Notes under the pieces: model-generated | The model's input: only the letters and a program-made list of their open reading frames with translations | Databases searched by the model: none | What the model was told of the DNA's origin: nothing | Source: Calonectria ilicicola | Lineage: Eukaryota; Ascomycota; Sordariomycetes; Hypocreales; Nectriaceae | DNA: 64,000 nt | NCBI GenBank assembly: GCA_020809705.1 | Contig: CP085827.1 | Location: 7,456,001-7,520,000 of the forward strand | Reading direction: 5' to 3' | In this document: one piece after another, positions 24,045 through 37,000 of the stretch | Position numbering within the stretch: position 1 is the first letter of the stretch | Layout of the letters: every line of letters starts with the position of its first letter | Made by a program: the position numbers and the translations under genes

Positions 24045-25540
24045 AATGCCGTTATTGGGCGGCAGCATGGCGGACTCTCAAATGATTGGCTGTTGGAGGG
24101 AAATTTACTTGCAGGGGTTTAGTGGCGAATCAAGCTTCGCAAAACGGGGGCCGAACTTTAAAGCAGGAGAGCAATGTGATTATTATGGCTGTAGACTGTG
24201 TGTGTATTTAATAGAAATATGTGTAATCAACTGCGCCAAGATGTCATGCCGGAGCTTATGTGCTTGCATGCATGCAAGATGGGATCGTGTTTGGCGAGGC
24301 TAGTGTAGCATTCTAGACGCTTTCTGGTAACCACATCGAAGCCGAGCACCTCGCTTCCAGACTTTTTGTTCCGGTTTTATATTTAGCGCGCGGCCGACCC
24401 TCATTCTGCTCCAAACACAAAAACACGAGACCACCTCGCACTTGGAATCATGCTTGCGCGAGACTCGACCCCTTCACCCACGTGCTTCAGCCCCGGGATT
24501 TTCGTATATTTGCCAGGGGCTTGGCAGGGGCATCAGAGTTTCTTCAGTGGCCGGCCGACCCCTCCATAACCCTAAGCCTCATTCAGATCCTCAAGGATGG
24601 GATTACATACTCTGCATGGTCAGCACACCCCTGCTAGGCCTCCCGAGACTCCCGCATCCACTCAGGGCCTGTCGTTCGCAGTTGTCTTGCATCCATCACC
24701 TCTGCAATGATTAAATATGCGGGGAATCGCGTCAATGGAGCAACATAATTAAAGTCATCCCACTATCATACCACGCCTCCGCGTTGCGTCAGAAACCTGT
24801 CTGGGCTCTAATCTTAGACTTTCTGCCCCAAACTGTGTCCTCAAACGTGACCCGAACCGGACCCGGAGTGTCACAATCTAGGTGGCCGGCAACGCACCGT
24901 TCAGCCCTGAAGCGTGATTCTGCACGGTGCCTGGTCATTGGGAGGGGAAGCCCAGTCAGCATCAGGACAGGGCTGAAGGCGGCATAGCGCCAGGTACTCC
25001 GCGGCACACTTATTCAGTCCGATAGGATGCGCTAGGAATCCTTCCCACCACTTCAGCCATTACACTAGACCATCCTTGCTGACGAGATCTGACCGCCACT
25101 TACCAGGTATTAGCGTGGCAGGAAGCTAAAGACGTGCAGGGAGTAGACGTGAAGTCGAAACGTATGCTAAAAGACTAGCTGCGGGTAAATTATTGACAGC
25201 GCACGAAGAAGCCCTCGGAGCGTCCGGCTCTTTTCGCTTTTGTGTGGCCGTGCTAGTGATCTGCTATCTTTTAATGCCAAATTGTAATGGCGGGACCTGG
25301 AGTTAAATAACGAGATTCCCTGATTGTCGACCGCAGATCGGATATCGCTTCCGTCCCCAAATTTGATCCTGAAGGGCGCCTGTAAACTACTCATTGCCGA
25401 TCGATCTTTTGATCACACTCACTCATTATAATTCCCACCAGGCGCGATTTCTGCATCGTAGGCCCTTTTAACATTGAAGACGACCGCTTTTTAATTCTCT
25501 AAGCCTTACACCCAACACTAATTGGTCAGAGGCCGTCGCA
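24045..25540. promoter_or_regulatory. Main NRPS promoter region
   Basis: About 1.5 kb without a gene, separating the dehydrogenase from the NRPS start. The leader just before ATG 25541 is A/C-rich. No clear TATA box lies in the last 150 bp. A GCTGACGAG string is at 25078, a weak relative of the TGACG elements in other cluster promoters. Confidence 0.5.
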
Positions 25541-28080
25541 ATGTCTAGTCGCAGCTCTACCCTCAACGCCGGCGCTGAAAGCGCCGTGCCCACCGATTTT
25601 CCAAGCGTGGCCGCCGACGCTTCTGTTGGCCGCCTCGACACCCACTGGTCCCTGGACTTTACTCCCGATGATGAATCTCCCGTCCAAGGCTTGGTTAGTG
25701 CCTTGACTCCTGCCCAGTTGTTTTTGGCCTGGGGCATGGTTGTCAAGGCGCACGCCGGAACTGATGATACCGTCGTCTTTGGCGCCAATGTCTCTGATGA
25801 CACCGCCGAGGCTGCCGAGGCCCAAGAGCCTGCCAAGCCTTTTGCCATTGACCTGGATTCCGAGAAGGCTATTGGAAGCCATCTTGATGTTATCCAGCAA
25901 CAAATTGATAGCTGGACGACTCCCGAGTCGTCCTCTCCCGTTCTGCACACGGACGATGCTGAGACCAGCTCTGCGTTTCGGTCTGCCTTTTACTATAGCT
26001 CCAGCACTCCTCTCACCGAACAGCACGAGATTCTGCAAAACGACGATGGTGTCGTTAATGGCACTACCCCACTTGTCGTTCTCTGCTCTGGTGAAGGGAG
26101 CAATCTTAGTGCTGAAATGGCCGTCAATTCCAACATTGTCGGCCAGCATGTCCTACCTTACCTTGCCGCCCAGCTTTCGCGGGCATTTACCCAACTGCGC
26201 TCTGCAGATAATGATGACCCTTTGAAGTCCATCTCCCTAGTCGGCCCCCAAGACTTGGACAAAGCTCGCATGCTTGCGGGTCGCATGCCTTCGAGCGAAT
26301 CGTCGTGCATCCATGAATTAATCACTGACCAAGCAGAAACTACTCCTGACGCCGAGGCCAGTATTTCTTGGGACACCCGTTTGACCTACAATGAATTGGA
26401 TCAATATTCTGACGCCCTTGCACTGAAGTTGATTGGACTTGGACTTGGCGCAGGACAGATTGTTGCCACTTGCTTGGACAAGTCAGGCTGGGTCGCTGTC
26501 ACTTATTTGGCTGTTCTTAAGGCTGGTGGCGCCTTTGCGCCTCTGAACCCTACTCTTCCCGTGGACCAGCTTGCGCTCTCGCTCCGCACTCTCAACGCTT
26601 CGATTATTCTCACCACACCAGAGTACCAAACTAAACTCAATGGATTTGCGCGAACCGTCTTGGGAATTTCCAAGTTGGATGAATCTTTGACTATTTCAGA
26701 CCGCCGCCCCGAGGTTGATGTCCAGCCTCACCAACCTGCATTTATTGTTTCGACTTCTGGTAGTACTGGGGCCGCCAAACATATGGTCGTCACCCATGAA
26801 GCCTTTTCTTCATCCATTGAGGCCAACTGTGACGGCCTCGATCTTTCGGAGGACACTCGCATGCTGCAGTTTTCTTCCTATGATCACCACACTAGCATTT
26901 CTGAAATTTTCCTTACCCTTACCCAAGGTGGCTGCATTTGCACTCCCTCTGAGAAGGAGAGATTGAGTGACATTCGTGCTGCCTGCCAGCGCATGTCTCC
27001 CAACACGGCTTTCTTGACTCCTGCCACTGCTGATCTTTTCGAGCCTGATGAGCTTGTAGATGTCGAGTCACTCAACCTGTCCGGCGAGCCTATGACCGAG
27101 ACCAACGTTCGCAAGTGGGCATCCCGATCACTTCTTATCAATGCCTATGCCCCGGCTGAGGCTAGCGGTTTCCCTTTCATGACCGTTCCATTGTCGGATG
27201 ATGCCGTCTCCTCTAACCTTGGATGGCCTCATGGATGTTCTGCTTGGTTGATGGACCCCGAGGACTCCTCCCGTCTCGCACCTATTGGTGCAATTGGAGA
27301 GCTTTTGTTGGAAGGTCCTACTATTGCACAATCCTATCTTGGAAACAGTGATGCGTCTCGATCTGCCTTTATTCCTCGACCTGCTTCCCTCCCCGAGCCT
27401 GTTTTTGGTGCCCAGGACGCCAGTGAACGTCGCTGCTTCTTGACTGGTGATCTTGTTCGCTTCAACCTTGCTGATGGTACGCTTCAATTTGTGCGTCGTA
27501 AGGACCCACGATATATTCTCAACAAGGTCATCCACACCGAACAGCTGATTCGAAAGAACCTTGATTCTGTTCGGCAAGTTGCTATTGTGGCTCCTGAGCG
27601 AGGCGCTTGCGCCAACCGTTTGGTAGCGTTGGTTAGCTTTGAAGGTGAAAAGAAAGCTGGCAGACTTGGCTTTCTCACCTCCGAGAGACGTCTCAAGTAT
27701 GTCGGCCAACCTAATGCGGTTTGCGATGAACTGCGTCGCCACATGCCAAGTCACGCCGTTCCCTCCGTCTGGCTTGCAGTTACTGAGCTTCCTATTACCT
27801 CTTCTGGCAAGATTGACCGAAAGACTCTCGTCACTTGGGTCAATGGGATCAATGAGCACAGCATTAAGCAGCGCATTGACAACCAGTTGAAGCCCGAGAT
27901 TGACGCAAGCGAGTGGCTTGCTAGCTCTACCTCTCTTGGAGAGGTTGAGAGCAGCAATGCCCAGGAGACCAGCAGTCAATCAACTGTTGAGGATGTCGCT
28001 GATCGTTTCACCTTACTTGAGCTGGACGGCGATAAGGTTGGAAAACTGGAAGCCGCCCTGAAGAAGATTGGCGTGACTGG
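25541..28080 (+). other. Degenerate first module: partial C, dead A, no carrier
   Basis: The N-terminus is only the C-terminal half of a condensation domain, followed by an A domain with damaged cores. A3 reads TSGSTGAAKHM instead of TSGSTGxPKG, A5 reads NAYAPAE instead of NxYGPTE, and the A8 GQRxE segment is gone. The next C domain follows directly with no GGxS carrier. It cannot load or hold a substrate. It may survive as a docking platform for the stand-alone starter protein. Confidence 0.85.
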
Positions 28081-31000
28081 AGGCACTCGCGCTGTTGAAG
28101 ATTGCTATCCATGCGCTCCTGTTCAGGAAGGTATTATGGTTAGCCAAGTCAAGGCTCCTGGTACTTATAACATTCTTGTGGTTTGGGACATGATTGCACC
28201 CCCTAACAAGAGAATTACTCAAGAAAGTCTGAAAGCTGCTTGGACACGAGTCGTAAAGCATCACGCTTCTCTGCGAACCGTGTTCATTGATAGTGTGCGA
28301 GATGGTGCCCTCTTCGACCAGGTTATCCTCAAGCCTACTGATGTGGATGTTGTTGATGTGCCGTGGATCCAGGAACCCATTGAGAGTGACGACCTACTCG
28401 AACTTACGTCTGCTGACTGGAACACCGGAGAGCTTCAGCACCGCTTGGGCTTCTCCAAGTCTGCTGATGGCAGGGTTCAGTGCCAGCTGCTCATCAGCCA
28501 TGCCATCATTGATGGTCTTTCCGTGCCCAATCTTCGCCGTAGCCTCGAGGGTGCCCTTAACGGAACTTTGAGTGACACACCCGAACCACACCACCACCAG
28601 AACTATATTTCACAGATCCAGAAGGCCTCCAAAGATGCCGCTCGTGAATTCTGGCGCACATACATGGATGGCCTGGATGGATGCAAATTGCCTCAGCTCA
28701 TCGATGGAGCTCACCCTCCAAAGATTCCTAAGGTGTCAATGATTCGCCACGAAGTGCCTAACGTGAAGCAACTCAGAGTGTTTTGCCAAAACAACGGAAT
28801 CACTCTATTTAACCTTATTCAGGCAGCATGGGCCCTCACTCTTCGAGCTTACACCCTGTCTGACGAAGTTTGCTTTGCGTTCATGGCCACTGACCGACAT
28901 TTACTTGGGGATCAGGCCGATGATGCCGTTGGCTTTTTCATCAACCTCATGCTCTGCCGCGCCTCTCTCCAAGGTTCCACACCAGTCGTTGAAGTATTGA
29001 AGAAGCTTCAGCATGGTTTCTATGCTAGTCTACAACACCAGCATCTTCCTCTTGCTGAGATTGCCCATCAGCACAACATCCCTGCTGCTGATCTGTTCAA
29101 CACCACCATGACTTTCTACGCTCTTGACCAAGACGATGAGACCGAAGTTTCTAATATCCGACTTCGCCAGGATCTTCTCCAAGATGTAGCCGAGTATGAT
29201 GTAGTAGTTCGCATTCACGAATCAGATGAGGCCAACATGAAAGCCGAGCTTGCTTACTGGAACACAGCTTTGTCTGACTCGCAGGCTGAGAACGTGTTTG
29301 GCGCCTTCCTGGCTGCCATCGCCTCAATTCCTTCAGCGACCACCGTGGACGACGTAAACCTGCTTGATAACCGCATGTCCAGCCAAATTCAGGAGTGGAA
29401 TCAGGAACAGCCTGAGCTATTCGATGTCTGTCTCCACGAGATGATCCATGAGAGGCTTCAAGAGGCTCCTAATGCTCCTGCCGTCGATGCTCATGATGGT
29501 CAGTTCACATATGCCGAGTTTGATCGCGTCGCGAGTCAGCTCGGTAAGCACCTCACTGAACTCGGAGTTGGTCCAGAAGTGGCTGTTGGTATTTGCTTTG
29601 AAAAGTCTGCCTGGGCTGCCGTTGCCGTCATTGCCATTCTCAAGGCTGGTGGCTTCTTTGTCCCTATTGACCCAGCCTTCCCCCCGGAACGTCAGCAGCT
29701 TATTTCTGACAACATTGGCATCAAGGTTTTGCTCTACTCAGATGCTACTAGCCATGTCTCATTGAACGGTGTGCGACACCATATCGTGGTCGATCAGAAG
29801 TTGTTCGACCAGCTCCCTGCTCCCTCGGCCGCTTGGTCTTCCAACAGAGTTAAGTCTCACAATGCGGCATACACCCTGTTTACCTCCGGTAGTACTGGAA
29901 CACCCAAGGGTGTTGTGGTGGAGCACCGAAACATCAGCAGTAGTGTCATGGCACATGGTATTACTTTTGGCTTCAACTGCTCCTCTCGTGTTCTCCATTT
30001 CAGTGCCTACACGTTTGATGGTGCTGTTTGTGAGATTCTTACCACTCTGTCACACGGTGGTTGCATCTGTATTCCATCCGAGCATGATAGATTGAGTAAC
30101 CTTGCCGGTGCGATTACTAAACTTCAGTGCAACTGGGTTCACTTCACTCCCACCACTATGAGTACCCTTCGCCCTCAGGATGTATCATCTCTAAAGACGA
30201 TCGTTGCCATGGGTGAAGCCCTCAACTGGGCCACCAAGGATGCTTGGTCTCCCCATGTCCGTCTCTTCAACGGATATGGACCCACCGAGACATCTATCTA
30301 TGCTGTTGTCTGCGATACCACAAGCCCTGATGTTGGGCCGATGGTTATTGGTAACACAATTGGTAGCCGAGGTTGGATCGTTCGCCCCTCCAACCACAAA
30401 CAGCTTATGCCTATTGGCGCTGTCGGCGAGCTGGTCCTCGACGGACCTATGGTTTCTCGTAAGTACTTCAATGACCCTGAACGAACTAAACAGTCCTATT
30501 TAGAACATCCCCTCCCCCCTTACATGGGATCAACTCCTTTCCGCGCCTACCGCAGTGGTGACTTGGTCCGATACAATGCCGATGGATCCATCACTTACGT
30601 CGGTCGCAATGACAACCAAGTTAAGGTTCGTGGTCAGCGAACGGAATTGGGAGAAGTCGAGCAAAAGATCAAAACTGGCAAGGTTAAGGTTGCCCAGTGT
30701 GTCGTTTTACTGCCCAAGTCTGGACCCTGTGCCGGTCGTGTCATTGCGACTGTCTCCTTCAATGACGAATACCCGGTTGACAATTCTGTCTCCACTGGTG
30801 ATATGAAACTTCTTGATGTTGACAAGATCACGGATGTCCTTGATACACTCCGGGAAGATGTATCACAGAAGTTACCCGTCTTCATGGTTCCCAAGATCTG
30901 GTTCCCCGTGCAATCATTCCCTCAAACCACCTCGTTTAAGGTAGACCGTCGCGCTGTCACCCGGTGGATTGAGCAGCTCAGTCAGGACGCTATTGACAAG

Positions 31001-34000
31001 GTCATTCACGTGTCCGCCGCCCAAGGGGCCGTTCAGATCGCTGAGGGCCCCGTTGAAACCGTCATTGCTGAGGCCTGGGGCAAAGCCCTGGATGTTCCCA
31101 TCACCCAGATACCGACGGACCGATCATTCTTCAGCCTTGGAGGTGATTCTATCTTGGCTATGAACATTGTCACTCAATGCCGCGGTAACGGCGTCGATCT
31201 TTCTGTTCGAGACATTCTTCGTGGAACCACCATCCAGGAGCTTGCTGGACGCATCTCGGGCACAGAGCCCTCTGGTTCTTCGAAGGATCACTCCGCTTCA
31301 CCCCAATCTGAACTCACTCCCGTCGAAAGCTTGGCCCTTGGCGAGGGTCTCGACCTCCCTGCCGATCGCCTTCAGAATTCTCGAAGTGTGCAGGTTCGAC
31401 TGAACCAATCCACTAGTTCTACGGCTCTCAAAACCGCTGCCCAGAACTTGGTTGCTCGCCATCCTACATTGCGAACCATCCTCGCCAAAGAAGACGGAAA
31501 GTGGTTCCGCCATGCGCGACTTGACTTTCCCAAGGCTGTTGCTCTTACTGTTCACGATGGCTCTGCAGCGGTTGCCGCAAAACTCTCAGTATCACGATCT
31601 CGTTTGGACCTTTCAACCGGTCCATTGCTGGCCGTCGACTATTTCCCTAGCACCCAAACTCTTGCTCTTACTGCCTCTCAACTCACATTGGACCTTCCAT
31701 CGTGGAATATTGTTGTAAAGGATCTTGATGCTCTTCTCAGCGGCTCAACTCTCCCTGCCGTTCCCTCTGTCAACGAACCCGCAGTTTCAATCAAGAACCC
31801 TCACACTATCGTCGAGCCTGACCTGGAATACTGGGAGCTCGAAGAGACCGAGGAAGCTTATCTTCCCCGTGAGATGAACTATGAGCTCCGCCTCGATCCT
31901 GATGTCACTGAGAAGCTCCTTCAGATCACCAAGAGCGCTAACACCACGCCATCTGATCTCATTGTTGCTGCCGCCACCCAATCATTCTCAGAGAGCTTTA
32001 CCGATCGAAACATGCCGACTATTTACATGGTGGGCAGCGAGCAAGGACTTGAGCAGACTACCGCGGGTTACTTTGAGACAGCTTTCCCCATCCATGTCGA
32101 CACAGACGCGCTCGTTACCGCCACCCCTGAGTTCGTTGCCCAAGTTACCAAGGCTCGAGTGGGCATCACTTCTACTGGTATTCCTCGAGTTTTTCCCGAC
32201 CAACCACCTGAGCTGTTGGTTAGCTTTTTGGAGAACCAGCAATATTCTTTTAAGGGCAAGGCCCTCGAGCAGATCGATGATAACCTCGACAATGCCAAAG
32301 CAGCTACATTGGCCTCCTTAATTCCAGCCTGTCTTAGCATCACTGCTAACATTCAGGATGATGGTATTCTGAGCGTTGTTGTGGCACATAGCTGGGATCT
32401 AGGACGCCAGAAAAAGATTCGCAAATGGGTTCGCCAACTCGAGAGTACTCTTGGTGCCGTCATCCGTGCTACCGCTAGTGAGGCTGTTCCTCTCTCTGAT
32501 ACCGACTTTCCCTTCATCAAAGTTGAGAACAATGATGCCTGGCAACAGGTTCACAAGGCCATTTCCTCCAAGATCGGCCCCGTTTCTCGACACACAGTCG
32601 AAGACTTGTACCCTTGCTCGCCTGTCCAACAGGGCATCCTTCTGAGTCAAGCCAAGAGTATGTCTTCGTACCAAATTGATATTGTCTGGAAGGTTCGAGA
32701 TAACAGATCTCGTGTTTCTCTTGCCAACATCGAGCGCGCTTGGGAAGCAGTTGTGCGACAGCATCCTGCCATGAGAACCATTTTTGTCGATGGTCTTGGT
32801 GCCGGCGAGGCCTTCTTGGCTGTTGTTTTGCGTGACCCATCTACCATTGTCCGGAAGGAATCTGTTTCCGGCGATAGAGAAGACATTGAGATTTTCTTGC
32901 AATCCCAGCCTCCTCTGAAAGTCGCCGATCATCAACCTCCTCACATGTTGACAATCGCTTCCACAAGTGTCCCAGGTGAGGCTCTCGTCCATCTCCGAGC
33001 TAGTCACGCTATCACCGATGGTATCTCTCTCGATGTGATTCAGCAGGATCTGGCTAGAGCTTATAGCGACGAGCGTATTGCTACGCTATCCATTGATGTT
33101 GTCCAGCAGCAGCCCGTTTACAACGCCTTCCGCGACTACATTGGCTACATCCGCGAGCAGGATAACCAGACTTCTCTTGACTTTTGGAAGAAGCACTTGG
33201 CAAATGTAAGCCCTTGCCACTTCCCGAAACTGACCGTTCCCGATGTCGAAACCGCAAATGTGAAGCGGCTCTTCAAGGCAGAGCTCGGAAAGGCGCACAT
33301 CACCGCACTTAACAAGCTGTGCCAGGAGCACAATGTCACAATCTCGAGCCTGGCTCAGATTACCTGGGCCTTGATCCTTCGAGCATACACTAGCAACCCG
33401 TATGTGTGCTTTGGATACATGACTTCCGGTCGTGATGCTCCAGTGGATGGCATTGACAGTGGTGTTGGTGTTTTCATTAACATGCTTGTTAGCAGTCTTA
33501 CTTTGGAAGACGACATGACCCTCAAACAAGTTTTGATTGAGGCAAGTGCTGCCTTTGCTGACAGTCTTGAACACCAATATTGCCCTCTGGTCAAGATTCA
33601 GAGCGCGCTGCAACTTGGAACACAGCCTTTGTTCAATACTGCGATGTCATGTTACCGTGAACTTGAACCTGAACAAATGACTTCAGCAACAGATGTTACT
33701 GTCGACCCTGTGCACATTGATGATGTCAGTGAGTACAGCATTGGCGCCAAGGTCAGCTACACGAGGTCAAAAATTGAGATGACCTTGACATATTGGACTG
33801 GAGCATTGTGCCCCGAGGCTGCTGAGGTTGTGGGCAAGGCCTGGGTTGAGACGCTCAAGTCTTTGCCTACTATTCTTGACGAGAAGGTCGCCAACATTGC
33901 ATTGTTTGACTCGGCAAGTGAAACCCTTATTCGAGAATGGAACCACCATATGGCTGGCACTGTTGACTTGTGCATGCATGACGTGCTCTCGAAGCAGGCA

Positions 34001-37000
34001 TCTGAGGTTCCCAACAAGGTCGCCCTGAACTCGACCGCTGGCAACCTGACATATAGTGAGCTTGATGACTATTCCACTCGCCTGTCCCATCACTTGGTTA
34101 AACTTGGCGTCGTCGTTGAATCCATTGTTCCTTTGATCTTCGAGAAGTCAGTTTGGACTGTTGTAGCCATGATGGCTGTATGGAAAGCTGGTGCCGCGTT
34201 TGTCGCCCTTGACCCTGGCCACCCGATAGATCGACAGACCATGATTTTGAGCGATCTCAACAGCCCTGTCGCCGTTTTGTCTGCCGAACAGTCCGCCCGA
34301 CCGGCCATTGCTGAATTGATCGCAACGACTGGAGTGAGACAGTGGATTCTTACTCCTGAATCAGTTCTGGCATTGCCCAAGAAGTCAACCAAGGCTTGCA
34401 CAACCGTTACTCCCGATAACGCTGCCTATGTTATCTTTACATCAGGTAGTACTGGTAAGCCCAAGGGTGTTGTTGTTCACCACCGTGCTATCTCCACCAG
34501 CACCAAGGAGCACGGTGAAGCCTTTGGCTTCCACTCCGAAGTTCGGATCATGCATTTCGCGTCATATGCCTTTGATGCTAGTTTCACGGAATTCATCACT
34601 CCTCTTGTATTCCAGGGATCGGTCTTCATCCCGTCCGAAACGGAAAGAATCGAGGATCTCCCCGGTTTTATCAACCGCAACGAGATTACTTGGATCATTT
34701 TGACACCAGCTGTTGCAAGAATGATGAACCCTGAAGATGTACCCAAGGTTACCACTCTCATTTGCGGTGGTGATGCCATGGGCGATCTCACACCCCGTAA
34801 GTGGAGTAACAAGGTACGCTTCATCCAGGGATACGGTCCCACTGAAGCCACTATCGTTGTTTCAATCAGCAACCGTCAAAACAAGGAAGTCCGACCAGCT
34901 ATGATCGGTCACATGATTGCTAGTGCGGCCTGGATTGTGAATCCCAGAAATCATGATATCCTGATGCCAGTCGGAGCTGCTGGTGAGCTGCTAATTGAAG
35001 GTCCTGTACTCGCTCGCGGTTACCGCAATGATCCAGAGAAGACGAGCGCGGCCTTCATTGAGAACCCACTGTGGTCGAAGAACTATCCACGACATTCTCC
35101 ATCGCGCCGTCTTTATAAGACTGGTGATTTAGTACGACTCAACATGGATGGTTCACTGGACTTTATCCAACGTAAAGATACTCAGATTAAGATCCGTGGT
35201 CAACGTGTTGAGGCTGGAGAAATCGAGAACACCATTGATGCGGCAAATGAGAGCATCCAACACGTCTTTGTGACCTTCTTGAAGGAGGGCTTGCTAAAGT
35301 CACGTCTCATTAGCGTCATCTCTGTTCAGGGTCTTGGCCCCGCTGTTGCGTCTGGGGAAGGTCCTCAGCTGCTCTCAGGACAGGACCAAGTTCGAGCCAA
35401 GGAAATTTTGAACGAACTGACTGAGTACCTATCTGCTAAGCTGCCCCGGCACATGGTTCCCCAGGTGTGGGCGGTTGTCGAGGGCTCTTCCGTACCCCTC
35501 AACAGTTCCGGTAAGATGGATCGTCGCCGCATCACTACCTGGTTGGAGAAGGCAGATGAGGCCCTAGCCCAAGAAATCTTGTCCTTGGATGAGGAAGAGG
35601 CCGTATCTGATGATAACATGAATGACCTGGAGGGCGCCCTTCGTTCTATCTGGGCCTTGGTTCTGAACATTGACCGACAGAAGATTGGTTTAGATCGATC
35701 ATTCTTCAGCCTGGGAGGTGATTCGATTTCTGCCATGCAGCTCGTCTCACACTGCCGAGCTCAGAGAATCCCCATTAACGTGCAAGATGTCTTCAGATGC
35801 AAGACCGTAGCAGCACTAGCCACAGTTGCTCAGGAGAACGGCGCCGGAGCTGACTATGCAGCTGATCAGTCCGACTTCGTCGAGCGTGTGGATGAGTACT
35901 TTTCACTTTCTCCCGTTCAGAAATTCCACTTTGAGATGAATCCTGAGGGTGTTAACCACTTCAATCAAAGTTGGCTGGTCCAGATTCCCTCATCCCGCTC
36001 GGTTTCTCCTGACACGGTTCGAGACGCCTTGCACCAGCTGGTTGATCGCCATTCAATGCTCCGCGCTCGCTTCCGTCGTTCTGATGGCCAGTGGAAGCAA
36101 CGTATCACCAACGACATCGAGGGCTCACTCGCCTTCAATGAGCACCTTCGTGTCGCTCCCCGCGCAGTCGATGGCATTATGGCCCAAACTCAGACCAGCT
36201 TGGATATCCAAGCTGGTCCCGTTATGGCTGCAGACCTTATTCAATTACCTGATCGTCAGCTACTCTTCATGGTTGCTCACCACTTAGTAATTGATCTGGT
36301 CTCCTGGCGTGTAGTCCTAGAGGAGCTTGAGACTATCCTCACTGGTGGTTTCAGCACCCTGGCCGAGGTCAAGCCATTCTCTTTCCAACAGTGGGTTGAG
36401 CTTTTGGCTGCCCAGGCCGAGAAGTGGACATTGACAGACGTCCTGCCATACAATCTACCTGCTCCTCAAATGGACTACTGGGGATCTGGTGCTAGTCTTA
36501 GCAACACGTTTGGATCCACACGCGATCTCAACTTCACATTGGACGAGGCTATCACCAAGTCGCTATTGGGTCCTGCTAACGATGCCTTGCAAACTGACCC
36601 TCAAGATCTTTTCCTTGCTGCCGCTTTCCAATCCTTCAGCGAAGTTTTCATTGACCGACCACTTCCTACCATCTTTACTGAAGGTCACGGTCGTGAAGCG
36701 GATGTTGTGGGTCAGATTGATCTCTCACGCACCGTATCTTGGTTCACCTCATTGTCACCTGTAGCTCTCCCAAGCGGCGCACAATCTGATCTCATTGAAA
36801 CACTGAAGAGGACCAAAGACGCTCGTAGAGCTATTCCTAACAAGGGTGTGCCATATTTTGCCAGCCGCTACATGACCTCGCAAGGTGCGAAACAGTTTAG
36901 CAAACACTCTCAGATGGAAATCTTGTTCAACTACCAAGGACAGTTCCAGCAATCAGAGCGGTCCGATGTTTTGCTCCAGGCCGTGACAGACACCAAATAT

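Noticed and set aside
27128..27979. 283-codon minus-strand frame inside the NRPS, and similar frames at 32399, 38090 and 42980
   Set aside because: Antisense shadows of the large NRPS reading frame.
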